Assembly: GCF_000372725.1 (NCBI RefSeq)
Contig: NW_005198829.1
Span: 74,280 to 97,116, forward strand
Direction of reading: 5' to 3'
DNA length: 22,837 nucleotides
DNA from: Emiliania huxleyi CCMP1516
Taxonomy: Eukaryota > Haptophyta > Isochrysidales > Noelaerhabdaceae
Positions 1 through 8,022 of the stretch are shown here, piece by piece. The notes under the pieces are model-generated. The model did no database searches. It saw only the letters and a list, made by a program, of their open reading frames with translations, and was not told where the DNA came from. The translations under genes were made by a program, and so were the position numbers. Positions within the stretch are counted from its first letter, which is position 1; each line of letters begins with the position of its first letter.

Positions 1-2
1 TC

Positions 3-278
3 AGCGTACTTGCTGCTGGCATACGCATAGGTGCCGGCAAGCAGCTACCGACGTCGCGCCTAGAGAAGATCACGGCCGCTGCCAAGCAGGCCAAGCTCGA
101 TCTCGACCGCGACCGCGCCTCTGCCGCCCTCCCCCCCGCGCCTGCCGCAGCCAGCCTTGCGCCCGGCGTCGCTGCCACCGGCCCCGCCGGCCTTGCGCCC
201 GGCGCCGCTGCCACCGGCCCCGGACCCGGCCCCGCCGCTTCTGACACCGCCGCGTCCGCGGCGCCCGCCGCCGACTAG
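3..278 (+). CDS. C-terminal end of an unknown protein, open at the left window edge
   Basis: This frame is open from the first complete codon of the window to a TAG at 276-278, so only the last 91 residues are visible and no start is seen. The visible part begins with a charged, probably helical stretch (LEKITAAAKQAKLDLDRDRA, about residues 20-39) and ends in an Ala/Pro/Gly-rich linker containing a 12-residue duplication (LAPGVAATGPAG / LAPGAAATGPGP). I do not recognise a family. It is in the same frame as the ORF starting at 312, with only the TAG and 11 sense codons between, and the intervening codons read as a normal Pro/Ser/Thr linker. The two may therefore be one gene carrying a nonsense mutation or a read-through stop. 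Third-position G/C bias supports coding. Confidence 0.45.
   Translation, partial: SVLAAGIRIGAGKQLPTSRLEKITAAAKQAKLDLDRDRASAALPPAPAAASLAPGVAATGPAGLAPGAAATGPGPGPAASDTAASAAPAAD
156..227 (+). repeat. Two-copy 36-bp tandem repeat
   Basis: Units 156-191 and 192-227 are nearly identical, both beginning CTTGCGCCCGGC. The period is a multiple of three and encodes the duplicated LAPG..ATGP linker of the partial ORF at 3-278. Confidence 0.75.
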
Positions 279-311
279 CCGACGGAGTCGCCGCTCACAA
301 GTGCAACACCA

Positions 312-782
312 ATGCTCGAGATCAGCACGAACGTTGTGATTGCAACGTACGACAGCGCGGGTAGGTTCGACTGGTGGTGCGGACGCGTGCAGCAGATGCT
401 CTGCAAGTCGGGCGGCAAGAGGGGGAGCTACGTGCGGACCTATCTCCCCGTGCCGTTCGACGAGGCTAAGGCAGTCAACTATAAGATCCACTGCAACTTC
501 TACGCCAAGTCAGGCGCGGACGGCGTCTACACCTTCAAGTACAACGTCGACGATTCCGCCCCATACCACATGGAGTCGGTGCTCGGCCTCCTCGACCTCA
601 ACCTCCCCTCCGACGAAGGAGCCTACGTGCCACGCGATCAACAGGCCGGCTGGAAGTTTGACGAGGCGCTTAAACTGATCACGCCGGCCGCGGACTCTGC
701 TCCCCACCGCAAGCGGGCGCGGAGTACCGCCGACGACGAGGCTGGCGGCTCCTCTGGCGCGAAGAAGCGCGCCCTGATGTGA
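312..782 (+). CDS. Unknown 156-residue protein with basic, NLS-like C-terminus
   Basis: The frame opens at ATG 312 and stops at TGA 780-782. Residues 8-115 read like a compact globular domain (ATYDSAGRFDWWCGRVQQML, later YKIHCNFYAKS and FKYNVDDSAPY). The W-W-x-G-R-V pattern followed by short strands is reminiscent of SH3-like chromatin-reader barrels, but that is only a hypothesis. The tail holds two basic clusters (HRKRAR and AKKRAL) that look like a bipartite nuclear localisation signal. The upstream partial ORF is in the same frame, separated by one TAG. The downstream PDZ-coding stretch is in the -1 frame and starts exactly at this stop. Such packing is unusual for separate nuclear genes, so a broken single gene or a mobile-element gene is plausible. 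Confidence 0.5.
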   Translation: MLEISTNVVIATYDSAGRFDWWCGRVQQMLCKSGGKRGSYVRTYLPVPFDEAKAVNYKIHCNFYAKSGADGVYTFKYNVDDSAPYHMESVLGLLDLNLPSDEGAYVPRDQQAGWKFDEALKLITPAADSAPHRKRARSTADDEAGGSSGAKKRALM

Positions 783-1045
783 CGCTCAAACGCAAGGGCG
801 GGACGCTTGGAATCTCTGTCGACCCCAACAACCACCAAATTACCAACGTGGTCGAGGGAGGCGCTGGCGACACCGCCGGTCTTTGCGTGGGCGACTTCAT
901 CGCCGAGGTCAACGGTAAGTCGACGACCGGCGGCTCCTTTGGCAAGCTGCTGCCTGCTGCAGCGATGGCGGAGATTAGGCTGCGGCTCATCCGAGTGCAG
1001 GTGGTTGATCCCGGCCATCTACACCTCCCTGACCTACGAGCATAA
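779..1045 (+). pseudogene. PDZ-domain reading frame, frame-shifted relative to the upstream ORF
   Basis: The frame encodes a clear PDZ domain: a GTLGISVDP carboxylate-binding-loop-like strand, then ITNVVEGGAGDTAGLCVGD, then FIAEVNGKST and a closing IRLRLIRV strand. PDZ domains bind C-terminal peptides of partner proteins. There is no ATG near the start; the frame opens with GTG at 779 and stays open upstream in the -1 frame beneath the preceding ORF. The domain therefore looks like the C-terminal part of the gene above, detached by a one-base slip near 776-780. A GGTAAGT at about 912-918 resembles a 5' splice site, but the PDZ strands read straight through it. The 3' end may instead be spliced after RVQ near 1001. 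Alternatives are programmed -1 frameshifting or a sequence error. Confidence 0.5.
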
Positions 1046-2168
1046 GTGTCTCCCCCCCCCCCCCTCACACACAGGATTGACGCTGATCACGGCGCTCGCT
1101 CCCTCCTCGCCGCCGCGAGAGGACCAGGCGTGCCCGCGCGCCGCGGGGGCTCTGTAGACAGCCAGACGGCTCCGCGCGGTCGGACCGACTTTTTTCAGAC
1201 TGGACTATTTTGGATACTAAGGGTATGTGCAGCTAAATCTCACTGAGCTGAGCTCATATCTGCCCTCAGTATCCTGTTTTGAGTTCGGGAATGCCTTCAG
1301 TATCCTGTTTCCGTGTACGGAGGGCCGCGTCCGGACGATCATGACGTCGGCCGGGACCCCCCGTGCGGGGGCCTTCCGGGCGACGGGCGCGCGCGCGTTT
1401 TCGAAAAAAGAAAAGGCAGACGGCTCAGCTTGATGACAGATTAGTCGATCGATTTGCGACGAGCGAGCGATAAGGGGATCGAGCGGGGGACCGATAGGCT
1501 AGGGAGATCAACGCTGATCGATCAACGTCAGCCGAGACGCCCGAGTGAGTCTATCTTGTTCTACCACATGGATGAACAACTCTCTCTCACAATGGTCACG
1601 AGTCTTTAGTAAAACGCCAGCACTCGACACGACGAAGGTGTATTGGGCTCGAAGGCGCGGCGAACACAACCGCCTCGAGCGTACGAGTACCGCTTAAACA
1701 CGAAGGCGGAGAGGGGGGGGCGGCGGCGAGGAGGCGGGAGAGCTGGGTCCAGTGCGCTCTGCTGCTGGGGGGGTCGGGACCCCCCCCCCAGCAGGAGCGC
1801 TCTGCTGCTGGGGGTCGGGACCCCCCCCCCCCCAGCAGGAGCGCTCTGCTGCTGGGGGGGTCAGACCCCCCCCCCCCCAGCAGCAGCAGGGATGATCTTA
1901 GTTGTGCAGGGGGGGTAGCGAGCAGAGGGGGACCCCTCCGGGGGACTTGCCCTCCTTTCTGTTTTTGAGGAGAGGGGAAATTTCTCCCTCTGTTTTTGGG
2001 CCTAAATAAATAATAAATAGAGCAGCAGCAGGCATCTCCCGGAGATAGATGTTTTTAACAAAATAAATAAAACCCCAAGCTAGGGCTGGGTCGAGGACAG
2101 ACACGTCCCCACCTTTGCAGGAATACCCCCGAATTCTTCCCTGCTAGCACATTTGGGAGGACACAGAC
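1046..2168. other. Intergenic, repeat-rich stretch without a convincing gene
   Basis: No ORF here has a recognisable domain or consistent codon bias. It contains a C10 run near 1052, a purine tract GAAAAAAGAAAA near 1403, several GATCGATC-type short palindromes at 1440-1530, the triple hairpin array at 1754-1890, and AT-richer DNA with AAATAAATAA motifs at 2004-2070, just before the next gene. Confidence 0.5.
1754..1890. repeat. Three tandem units of about 44 bp, each a self-complementary hairpin
   Basis: Units run 1754-1796, 1797-1840 and 1841-1890. Each starts GCGCTCTGCTGCTGGGGG and, after a short GTC-GGGA or GTC-AGA loop, returns as a C run followed by CAGCAG, so each unit folds into a stem of about 12-14 bp (CTGCTGGGGGGG with CCCCCCCCAGCAG). 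Lengths of the G and C runs differ between units, as expected from slippage. The overlapping ORF has no recognisable protein features. Confidence 0.8.
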
Positions 2169-3182
2169 ATGCAGACCTCGAAATTGCGAACGATCCTGCA
2201 GCAGCGACGGGAAGTGATACAGCGTGCTGAGGAGCGCAAAGCAGCGGTGGTAGTCGTATCTTTTGTGTGGGCGCTGACGGCGATGACGTTCTTGGCAGGG
2301 TTGTGGCCGCCGCCGCGTCGAACGGGGCAGTCGCCGACTCTGCATGCACTGCCTCCGCCGGCGATAGGAAACTGGCCACCTCTTCCGTCGCCAATCGCGC
2401 CGCCCTCGTCGCCGCCGTCGACGCTGCCGACACCTCCGCCGTCGCCGCTGCCGCCACCTCCGCCGTCGCCGCTGCCGCTGCCGCCACCTCCGCCGCTGCC
2501 GCTGCCGCCACCTCCGCCGCTGCCGCTGCCGCTGTCGCCACCTCCGCCGCTGCCGCTGCCGCCACCTCCGCCCTCGCCGACGCCACTACAATCGCGATGG
2601 GACTCGCTTCTCAGATACGCACACAGCCTCGGCAAAATGCAAGGATGGCGCCGGGACTCGAGCGAGAAGAGGCCCACCGTCCTCGGTGTCTCCTGCTCAG
2701 ACCGCGAGATCTACCTCGGCCTCGCCGCCTCCGCTGCGGTGGCGATGTACGTCACTTGCAACCATGCAGACTTCCGCCCTGCCGTGGCGAGCGTTAGTCT
2801 GCTCCTGGCATTTGCCGTGGTTGCAGGCTTAGTCATGGGCCTGCCGATCACGTCAGGGACGCTGGCCCGCATCCTCGAGCTCTGCGTCGTGACAAGCGGC
2901 TGCATACTGCTCGCCATCCGCATCTTTTCACAGCTTCGCCGCTTGATGCTCCCGAATGAGCCTGCCGGACTACCCCAATATATGTCACCGAGGACGCGGC
3001 CTGCTTCGCCGAGGGCGGCAGCGGCTCGGGCGCCCGCCGACTCGGCCTCGTTGAAAGCGCTCATGACCGACCTGCTCCGAGAGCCGACTCTGCGCTTGTC
3101 GGCGCTGGGCGAGTCTCGCGATACGGATTCCCCAAGAGCGCCGGCATGGGCGTCGGGCTCCGCATCACGGTCTCCGCGATAG
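2169..3182 (+). CDS. Proline-rich multipass membrane protein, function unknown
   Basis: The 337-residue frame starts at ATG 2169 (sequence ATTTGGGAGGACACAGACATG just before it). The N-terminus is a basic amphipathic stretch (residues 5-24) followed by a hydrophobic segment at about 26-46. Residues 47-140 are a low-complexity loop of PPPPLPLPP and SPLPPPPPSP units. Three more hydrophobic segments follow at about 181-197, 206-226 and 233-253, then a Ser/Arg/Ala-rich tail of about 80 residues. The proline-rich loop resembles hydroxyproline-rich wall or matrix domains of algae and would lie on one face of the membrane between segments 1 and 2. No catalytic motif or family is recognised. An overlapping Ala-rich frame at 2267-2797 is a by-product of the GCC/CCG repeat. 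Confidence 0.6.
   Translation: MQTSKLRTILQQRREVIQRAEERKAAVVVVSFVWALTAMTFLAGLWPPPRRTGQSPTLHALPPPAIGNWPPLPSPIAPPSSPPSTLPTPPPSPLPPPPPSPLPLPPPPPLPLPPPPPLPLPLSPPPPLPLPPPPPSPTPLQSRWDSLLRYAHSLGKMQGWRRDSSEKRPTVLGVSCSDREIYLGLAASAAVAMYVTCNHADFRPAVASVSLLLAFAVVAGLVMGLPITSGTLARILELCVVTSGCILLAIRIFSQLRRLMLPNEPAGLPQYMSPRTRPASPRAAAARAPADSASLKALMTDLLREPTLRLSALGESRDTDSPRAPAWASGSASRSPR
2400..2585 (+). repeat. CCG/CTG-rich minisatellite coding the proline-rich loop
   Basis: Imperfect units built from CCGCTGCCGCTGCCGCCACCT repeat across this stretch with periods of 18-24 bp, encoding Pro-Leu-Pro runs in the 2169-3182 protein. The repeat is likely to expand and contract between strains. Confidence 0.7.
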
Positions 3183-4114
3183 GCGAGTCACAGGCTGTTG
3201 CTACCCTAGACGCGCCGTTGGAATTTGCCACGCACAGAAACAAATGCCTCTTTGAGCCCCCTCCGGATTCCAAGGCTAAGGTTTGGGGGGGCCCGGAACT
3301 CCATGTTTTAGATAACAATGGGGCCCCCCCCCCCCCCCCCGCCCGCCCGCCCCTCCCTTGAGCCTGTGTGTGCGCTGCTTACCTTCGTGTGTCTACCATG
3401 TGCCTTGTGTGTACCCCCCCCATCCTGCATCCATGTTCCCATGTGTGTGCGTCACGGATTTCTTTTGGACCGGATGCCAAGGACTGCCCGACTGGCTTAT
3501 ACACATTGGAGTGGGTCCGTTTGTGATTGTGTGTAAAGAGAAAGGTCGCTGCGAGCTGTATATGCGAGCGTGTACTGGGCTGGGTTTTTACATTTTAGGC
3601 ATTGTGGGGTTGGCACTCCCATCGACCCTCATGACCTCCTGCGGTCTCTGAGATGGACACCAGTGGGTGTGGGACCACAGCCAGGATACGCTCGAAGGCT
3701 GGGTAAGCAGTAGAGGTCGATACTGGACGCGTCCCACATGGTCTGTGTCGCTGTCGGCACGCTGTCGACAGGACGTCGAGCGACACCGGTGGCAGTGCCA
3801 CCCAGGAGTGGTCGGGCGGTCTCCCGTCATGAAAGAGCCACCATGTGATCCGTATGATGATTCCTGACAACCGCCTCAGTCAACGTTCGTCACAGTTCCC
3901 GCTCTGAGAGGAGCTGCGGGTCAGTTCGACAGCTGGAGCTGTGTCGCCGGCGTGCGGCGGCCTGCCTCCGGAGGTGCCTCTGAGGTGGACATTTTTTGGT
4001 CACCGTGAGAGAACGCGTTCGAATTTTCACTCCGGAACTTCAACTCCGCACGCGCACCGGCCAGGGCTACAATAGTGCCAGTGAGGCGGAGGCGCGAGTT
4101 GGAAGGCCGCGTTT
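3183..4114. other. Intergenic stretch with no supported gene
   Basis: It holds a C17 run at 3324-3340 followed by GCCCGCCCGCCCCTCCC, then a TG/GT-biased stretch at 3360-3540. Small frames here (such as 3358-3651) lack codon bias and domain similarity. The first 200 bp may be 3' UTR of the upstream membrane-protein gene. Confidence 0.45.
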
Positions 4115-4222
4115 TCAAGTGTTCCGGTCATTTTCCTACAATCGCTTCACCCTTGGGTTTCTTGCCGTCGTCCCTGGGGGGGTCCCAAGGGTGAATACAA
4201 TCGCTGTGAACCCAGCCACGTA
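4115..4222 (+). repeat. Dispersed repeat copy A, interrupted by a 50-bp insertion
   Basis: After removing 4146-4204, this copy reads TCAAGTGTTCC..TCATTTTCCTACAATCGC then TGTGAACCCAGCCACGTA. It matches copy B at 6176-6224 over 49 bp with two mismatches. It sits just beyond the 3' end of the minus-strand gene 4279-5712, and copy B lies upstream of that gene, both in the same orientation. Confidence 0.85.
4146..4195. mobile_element. 50-bp terminal-inverted-repeat element with 9-bp target duplication
   Basis: The element has perfect 12-bp terminal inverted repeats, TTCACCCTTGGG at 4146-4157 and CCCAAGGGTGAA at 4184-4195, around a 26-bp core. It is flanked by direct repeats TACAATCGC at 4137-4145 and 4196-4204. 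The paralogous site at 6202-6210 has a single TACAATCGC and no insert, as expected of an empty target. A 9-bp duplication with inverted termini fits a non-autonomous, Mutator-like MITE or an introner-like element. The core codes for nothing. Confidence 0.8.
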
Positions 4223-4278
4223 GTTTACAACGTATGCACAACAAACATGAACATCTATTAACACTCACACACGGACGC

Positions 4279-5712
4279 TCAAGGCCCGGCGAACGTGACG
4301 TCTTCGCAAGCGAAGCCTAGAGCCCCTAGAGCGAAGACAGTGCCCCCAAGGAGGTCAAACTGAAGCACGTCGTCCGTGTATGATAGCTCCAATCCGACTT
4401 CCGGGAAGACTGTCATCTCTACGCCATCCACAAGCATCGTCGCCTCGCCCTTGAGCACGATGCCAATCTTCGCCTCATCCCCCCCTCCTCCCTCCACCTT
4501 GCACGCAGCCGCGGTCAGCGCCGTCATCAGGCAGCAGTCGTAGGGGTAGATCCAAGTGCAGTCTCCTCCTGGGCTCAAGTCCCGGTTGACCGCGGCGGCC
4601 CGGCCAGGCAGGGGCGTCGCCGTGAGGAAGACGCTGAAGTCGGTTCCCTCGCCCTGCGGGATCGTAGTTGTGCCTGCCGCTACCATCCGTGCGTACGTGT
4701 CAGTCCTATCGCATTTGACGTCTGCGAATGAGACGCGCAGCGGCGACAAAGTCGAGGACGAAATCACCGAGGTGTTGTACGCGAATGTCCAATCGAAGTA
4801 GGCGTCGAGCGCAATCTCCTTGACTGCCCACTCGCGCCCAAACGGGTTGGCGCCGGAGACGATGAATCCACGGCTGCACGCGCCCCCAGTTGGGCATTTC
4901 GCGCTCGTGTTGACAAAGGGGACGCTTGTGTTGGTGACCTCGACCGTCTCGTAGCCGGTTGCTATCGTCTCGCCCGAGACCAGCCCGCTCGACAAGATCT
5001 TGACGCGACTAGTCTCAAGCGTGATCAGGCCCAGCCCGGTTGCGACGACGGCTAGCTCCCTCTGAGACAGCCACCGGCCGAGTGCGTGCCCCCCAGCCTC
5101 GCTATTTTGTAGCATGATCTGCGCCTTGGCGGCGACAACGCCGCGTCGCACCCAAAGATCAACCACGCTGCACCAGCCGATGTGTTCGGACGCCTCCAAG
5201 TCGGCCGTGCTCCGGGATACGATGTTGGGAGTGTACCAAAGATCAGCACGCAGTGCGGTTACCTTCTCCTCCAGCATCGAGGTCGATGTGAATTCGAGGT
5301 CGACGTCCAACACGATCATGTCGGACGCTAGGTCGGACATGCCAGAGACGTTGGTGACTGCCGCCGTGGCGTTCACGAACATCTCAGCCGGGTTGGAGAG
5401 CAACGGCGGTGGAGATGTTGGAGGTAGTGGAGGTGACTTCGGCGGAGACGGCGGCGGAGACATCGGCGGAAACGAGGGCGGACCTGCAGATATCGCCGCC
5501 TCGGCTCGCCGATCGTTGAGCGCAAGCACCGCCACAGCTATCCCTCCCGCGATCAGGAAACCGATTGCGAGTCCGAGGGCAAAAGCCTTCTTCGGCCACG
5601 GCGGTCGTCGTTCGCCAGCGGCGCTTTTGGCGTCGCCCATCGAGGGCCTTGGGCTGCTCGACAGATCAAGGAGCCACCACGGCAAGGCGCATATAGAACC
5701 GAGCACTGTCAC
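4279..5712 (-). CDS. Type II membrane protein with proline-rich stalk and glycosylated ectodomain
   Basis: The frame gives 477 residues from the first ATG (5712); the second ATG, 24 codons later (5640), begins MGDAKSAAGE and is an equally good start. A single transmembrane helix at about residues 44-65 (ALGLAIGFLIAGGIAVAVLA) follows a basic segment (RRPPWPKK), predicting an N-in orientation. Residues 78-106 form a SPPPSPPKSPPLPP stalk, then a large ectodomain with N-glycosylation sequons at about N114, N121, N261, N268 and N313 and paired cysteines (CPTGGAC, CTWIYPYDCC). No enzyme motif is seen; I do not recognise the family. The stalk resembles that of the neighbouring 2169-3182 protein, though the folds differ. 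The gene lies between two copies of a dispersed repeat. Confidence 0.7.
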   Translation of the reverse strand: MTVLGSICALPWWLLDLSSSPRPSMGDAKSAAGERRPPWPKKAFALGLAIGFLIAGGIAVAVLALNDRRAEAAISAGPPSFPPMSPPPSPPKSPPLPPTSPPPLLSNPAEMFVNATAAVTNVSGMSDLASDMIVLDVDLEFTSTSMLEEKVTALRADLWYTPNIVSRSTADLEASEHIGWCSVVDLWVRRGVVAAKAQIMLQNSEAGGHALGRWLSQRELAVVATGLGLITLETSRVKILSSGLVSGETIATGYETVEVTNTSVPFVNTSAKCPTGGACSRGFIVSGANPFGREWAVKEIALDAYFDWTFAYNTSVISSSTLSPLRVSFADVKCDRTDTYARMVAAGTTTIPQGEGTDFSVFLTATPLPGRAAAVNRDLSPGGDCTWIYPYDCCLMTALTAAACKVEGGGGDEAKIGIVLKGEATMLVDGVEMTVFPEVGLELSYTDDVLQFDLLGGTVFALGALGFACEDVTFAGP

Positions 5713-6090
5713 GCTAACCTCGGAACCTTCTCCTGGGAAAGTTATTTAGGAGCACCCCCCTACCGCCGCCCAGTACGTGCTCCGCAGCTGAGCCCACGCA
5801 CCCCACAGCAGCTCAGGGACACAATGAGCTCGCATACAAGTGCTGGTACGCACAGCTCGACGCGTACTCGAATGCTGCCACTGTCATTCTAGCCGGCGAG
5901 CGGCGGCGTCACAGCGTCGACTCTCGCATCGCGATGAGACGCACTGCTTGCCCAGACGCGCGCCTTGGCACGCTCCTGTGGTGCAGGAGGAAGGCCAGCG
6001 GTCGTGCTGCGCAGGCCCGGCCGTCTGGCTGAAGGGAGCAGCAGCTGGCGCTCAACAGCAGCGCTGTCGAGCAGCGCAGCCACACCACAC

Positions 6091-6165
6091 TCCCGCCAAG
6101 CCACGTGTCATTTCCCGCCAAGATTTGGCGCCAAAATGGCACTTTAGTGTCCACCTAGCCACGTG
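6091..6165. promoter_or_regulatory. Cluster of E2F-like and G-box (CACGTG) sites
   Basis: Within 75 bp there are two copies of TCCCGCCAAG (6091-6100, 6113-6122; the second within TTTCCCGCC), the perfect palindrome TTTGGCGCCAAA (6124-6135), and CACGTG at 6102-6107 and 6160-6165. TTTSSCGC is the E2F/DP consensus of plants and animals; CACGTG is bound by bHLH and bZIP factors. It lies about 380-450 bp upstream of the minus-strand start at 5712, so it could control that gene. The assignment is by motif only. Confidence 0.45.
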
Positions 6166-6175
6166 GCCGCGACTG

Positions 6176-6224
6176 TCAAGTGTTCCCTTCATTTTCCTAC
6201 AATCGCTGTGAACCCAGCCACGTA
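6176..6224 (+). repeat. Dispersed repeat copy B (uninterrupted)
   Basis: It reads TCAAGTGTTCCCTTCATTTT and continues through CCTACAATCGCTGTGAACCC to AGCCACGTA, matching copy A at 4115-4222 without the 50-bp insert. It provides the pre-insertion site for that element. Confidence 0.85.
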
Positions 6225-6344
6225 TGTGACTTGAGTCGTGAGAGAGCAACTCCGTACCTGATCACATGAACTCGTAAAAAGAGCCCTATATGCAACCCAT
6301 AGTCATAGTTTTCACTTTTGCGCTCTCAGATCATTTGACGAGAG

Positions 6345-7718
6345 TCAGGGGTCTCTGCAAGCAATACGCCCGGTGCTGATCAGCCAGCCCACGACGATGC
6401 CGATCGGGTTGATGACCACGACGGAAAGGAGGCTCAGGAGGCTGCTCGCGCTCTGGCGCAGGCTCAAGGGCACGCCCTCGGCGTCCCCGAGGTACCTGTA
6501 CGCCATGGTGGTCACGTAGCCCTCGAGACCGCCGCATACTGTGATTGAGAGCATGTAGAGCAGCTGCCCTTGCCACGTCACCCAAAACGAGCGCGGTGTT
6601 CCAAACACGGCGCCACAGATGAAGGCGAGGCTGACGAGCTGCAAGAAGGTCAGAGCGTAGAAGGTCCGACGCGCGCACGGCGCCAGGGAGGAAATGAGCG
6701 AGCCAAGGGGCACCAGGACCCAAGCAGATGTGAGAGCCGTGCGGTTGACAAAGGCCCCCTGTGGGCCGTCACAGCCGCCGGGGTCGGTCATGCTGGCCCC
6801 AATCATCATCACGTTGACGGCAACGTCCCACTGGACCACCTGCACGAGCGTGCCCCCCATGACAGGGCCGAGGAGAGAGCGCGGGCACGCAAAGCCTCTC
6901 AGAGTCCAGCTGCTTGCTGGCTGGCGCTCCTCCTCCTCCTCTTCGCTCTGCTCCTTCTTTCCGTCCAGTCCCGAGCTCTGAACGTCGCCGCGCAGGCCCG
7001 CTCCTGTGCGAAGTATCCAGAGCCACGCACCACACGCTATCAGGGAGAGCATGGCGTAGGTGGCAAAGAGGAGGCGAGACGGGAAGCGATTCCTGCTCCC
7101 AGTCGGGTTCTGAAACTCTGCTGCTAGCGTGGTGATCAGCGACGAGATGTCAGTGCCAGCACGCACCGGCGCGATGAGCCACCCGCCGTAGTAGGTGGAC
7201 AGCAGCGGAAACATGATGAAGTACGTGAGGCAGGGAATGATTTGGCCGACCGCCGCAGCACCAACAATGACCGGGTAGTCTGGCGGGCGGGCCTGCCAGT
7301 TGAGCGCCAGCACTGTAAAGCAAGCAAACTGAGCGAGTATCAAACAGAGCGTCGCCCCCTGTTCCACGGCGATGGGAAGTCTGGGCCGAACCAGCTTCTG
7401 TAGGAAGAAGACGCCCGAGACGGCCATCCCGACCGCTCCGCCGAGCATAGAGAAGGTGCCGTACATCCTCCCGTCCTGCTGGGTCTCGCGCACATTGGCG
7501 AGCAGGTTGAAGAGCGAGTTCATCACGAAGAGGCCACAGCCAGCCCCGGAGAGCGCGAATGCGAGGTAAGTCGTGAGGGGCCCGGACGGGAGTCCCGCTC
7601 GGGGTGTGTCCATCTGTGCGGCTGTGGGTGGGACGCACGACTGGACGCCTTGGGGGGAGAGTTGCAGTTGGTCATTTTTTCTGCGCGCGGGCCATCTTTC
7701 TAGGCCTTCTCCCCCCAT
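6345..7718 (-). CDS. Multipass transporter, SLC52 (riboflavin transporter)-like
   Basis: The frame gives 457 residues from 7718; Met36 (MDTPRAGLPSGPLTTYLAFA, start 7613) sits nearer the first membrane segment and may be the true start. About ten or eleven hydrophobic segments are visible (near 49-72, 86-106, 117-139, 149-173, 214-236, 281-307, 330-348, 353-373, 385-412, 424-447). A charged EEEEEERQ loop at about 243-267 divides the protein into two halves. The last part (VCGGLEGYVTTMAY, then RQSASSLLSLL and VINPIGI) follows the end of animal riboflavin transporters, and PLGSLISSLAPC resembles their central segment. I infer plasma-membrane vitamin uptake. Another MFS-like carrier is the main alternative. 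Confidence 0.5.
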   Translation of the reverse strand: MGGEGLERWPARRKNDQLQLSPQGVQSCVPPTAAQMDTPRAGLPSGPLTTYLAFALSGAGCGLFVMNSLFNLLANVRETQQDGRMYGTFSMLGGAVGMAVSGVFFLQKLVRPRLPIAVEQGATLCLILAQFACFTVLALNWQARPPDYPVIVGAAAVGQIIPCLTYFIMFPLLSTYYGGWLIAPVRAGTDISSLITTLAAEFQNPTGSRNRFPSRLLFATYAMLSLIACGAWLWILRTGAGLRGDVQSSGLDGKKEQSEEEEEERQPASSWTLRGFACPRSLLGPVMGGTLVQVVQWDVAVNVMMIGASMTDPGGCDGPQGAFVNRTALTSAWVLVPLGSLISSLAPCARRTFYALTFLQLVSLAFICGAVFGTPRSFWVTWQGQLLYMLSITVCGGLEGYVTTMAYRYLGDAEGVPLSLRQSASSLLSLLSVVVINPIGIVVGWLISTGRIACRDP

Positions 7719-8008
7719 CCCCAGGGCCTCCAGTCCTATGGTTCACATAAAAGAGGAGGTACTCGAGTATGTCTTTGCAGGCGACGTGTTGTTTTCCGTA
7801 TCCTGTGCCCTACTAACGATCGATCGTTTTCGACAAAAAATGGCGATCGCGGCCTCCCGAGGTCTCGCGGAAGCGAGCCGGCCCGTCGACATCGCCTGTG
7901 GCGCTGTGGATGTCGTCTCGATGGTGCGCCCCGCCCTCTAGCTAGCGCGCGCGGCATGGCGGGGCCCGCCTGGCACGCACTGGGCCGCTCCCAAAGCCAG
8001 GAAATCTA

Positions 8009-8022
8009 TATCGATATCGATA
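8009..8022. repeat. 14-bp perfect palindrome TATCGATATCGATA
   Basis: The sequence equals its own reverse complement and contains two overlapping TATCGATA motifs. It stands out against the GC-rich surroundings. Its function is unknown. Confidence 0.6.

Larger units (their letters stand above)
5713..6344. other. Intergenic region between two minus-strand genes
   Basis: No supported gene. It holds the putative upstream region of the gene ending at 4279 (including the E2F/G-box cluster at 6091-6165), dispersed repeat copy B, and the likely 3' UTR of the transporter gene at 6345. Confidence 0.5.

Noticed and set aside
60..491. Minus-strand Gly/Arg-rich ORF
   Set aside because: Antisense shadow of the Ala/Pro linker and the ORF at 312-782; no domain or coding bias of its own.
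912..1003. Possible intron starting at GGTAAGT inside the PDZ frame
   Set aside because: The PDZ strands and the closing R-L-R-L-I-R-V read through it without interruption; removing it would destroy the domain.
1643..1918. ORF across the hairpin array
   Set aside because: Repeats of CCWGGRDPP are a by-product of the 44-bp hairpins with slipping G/C runs.
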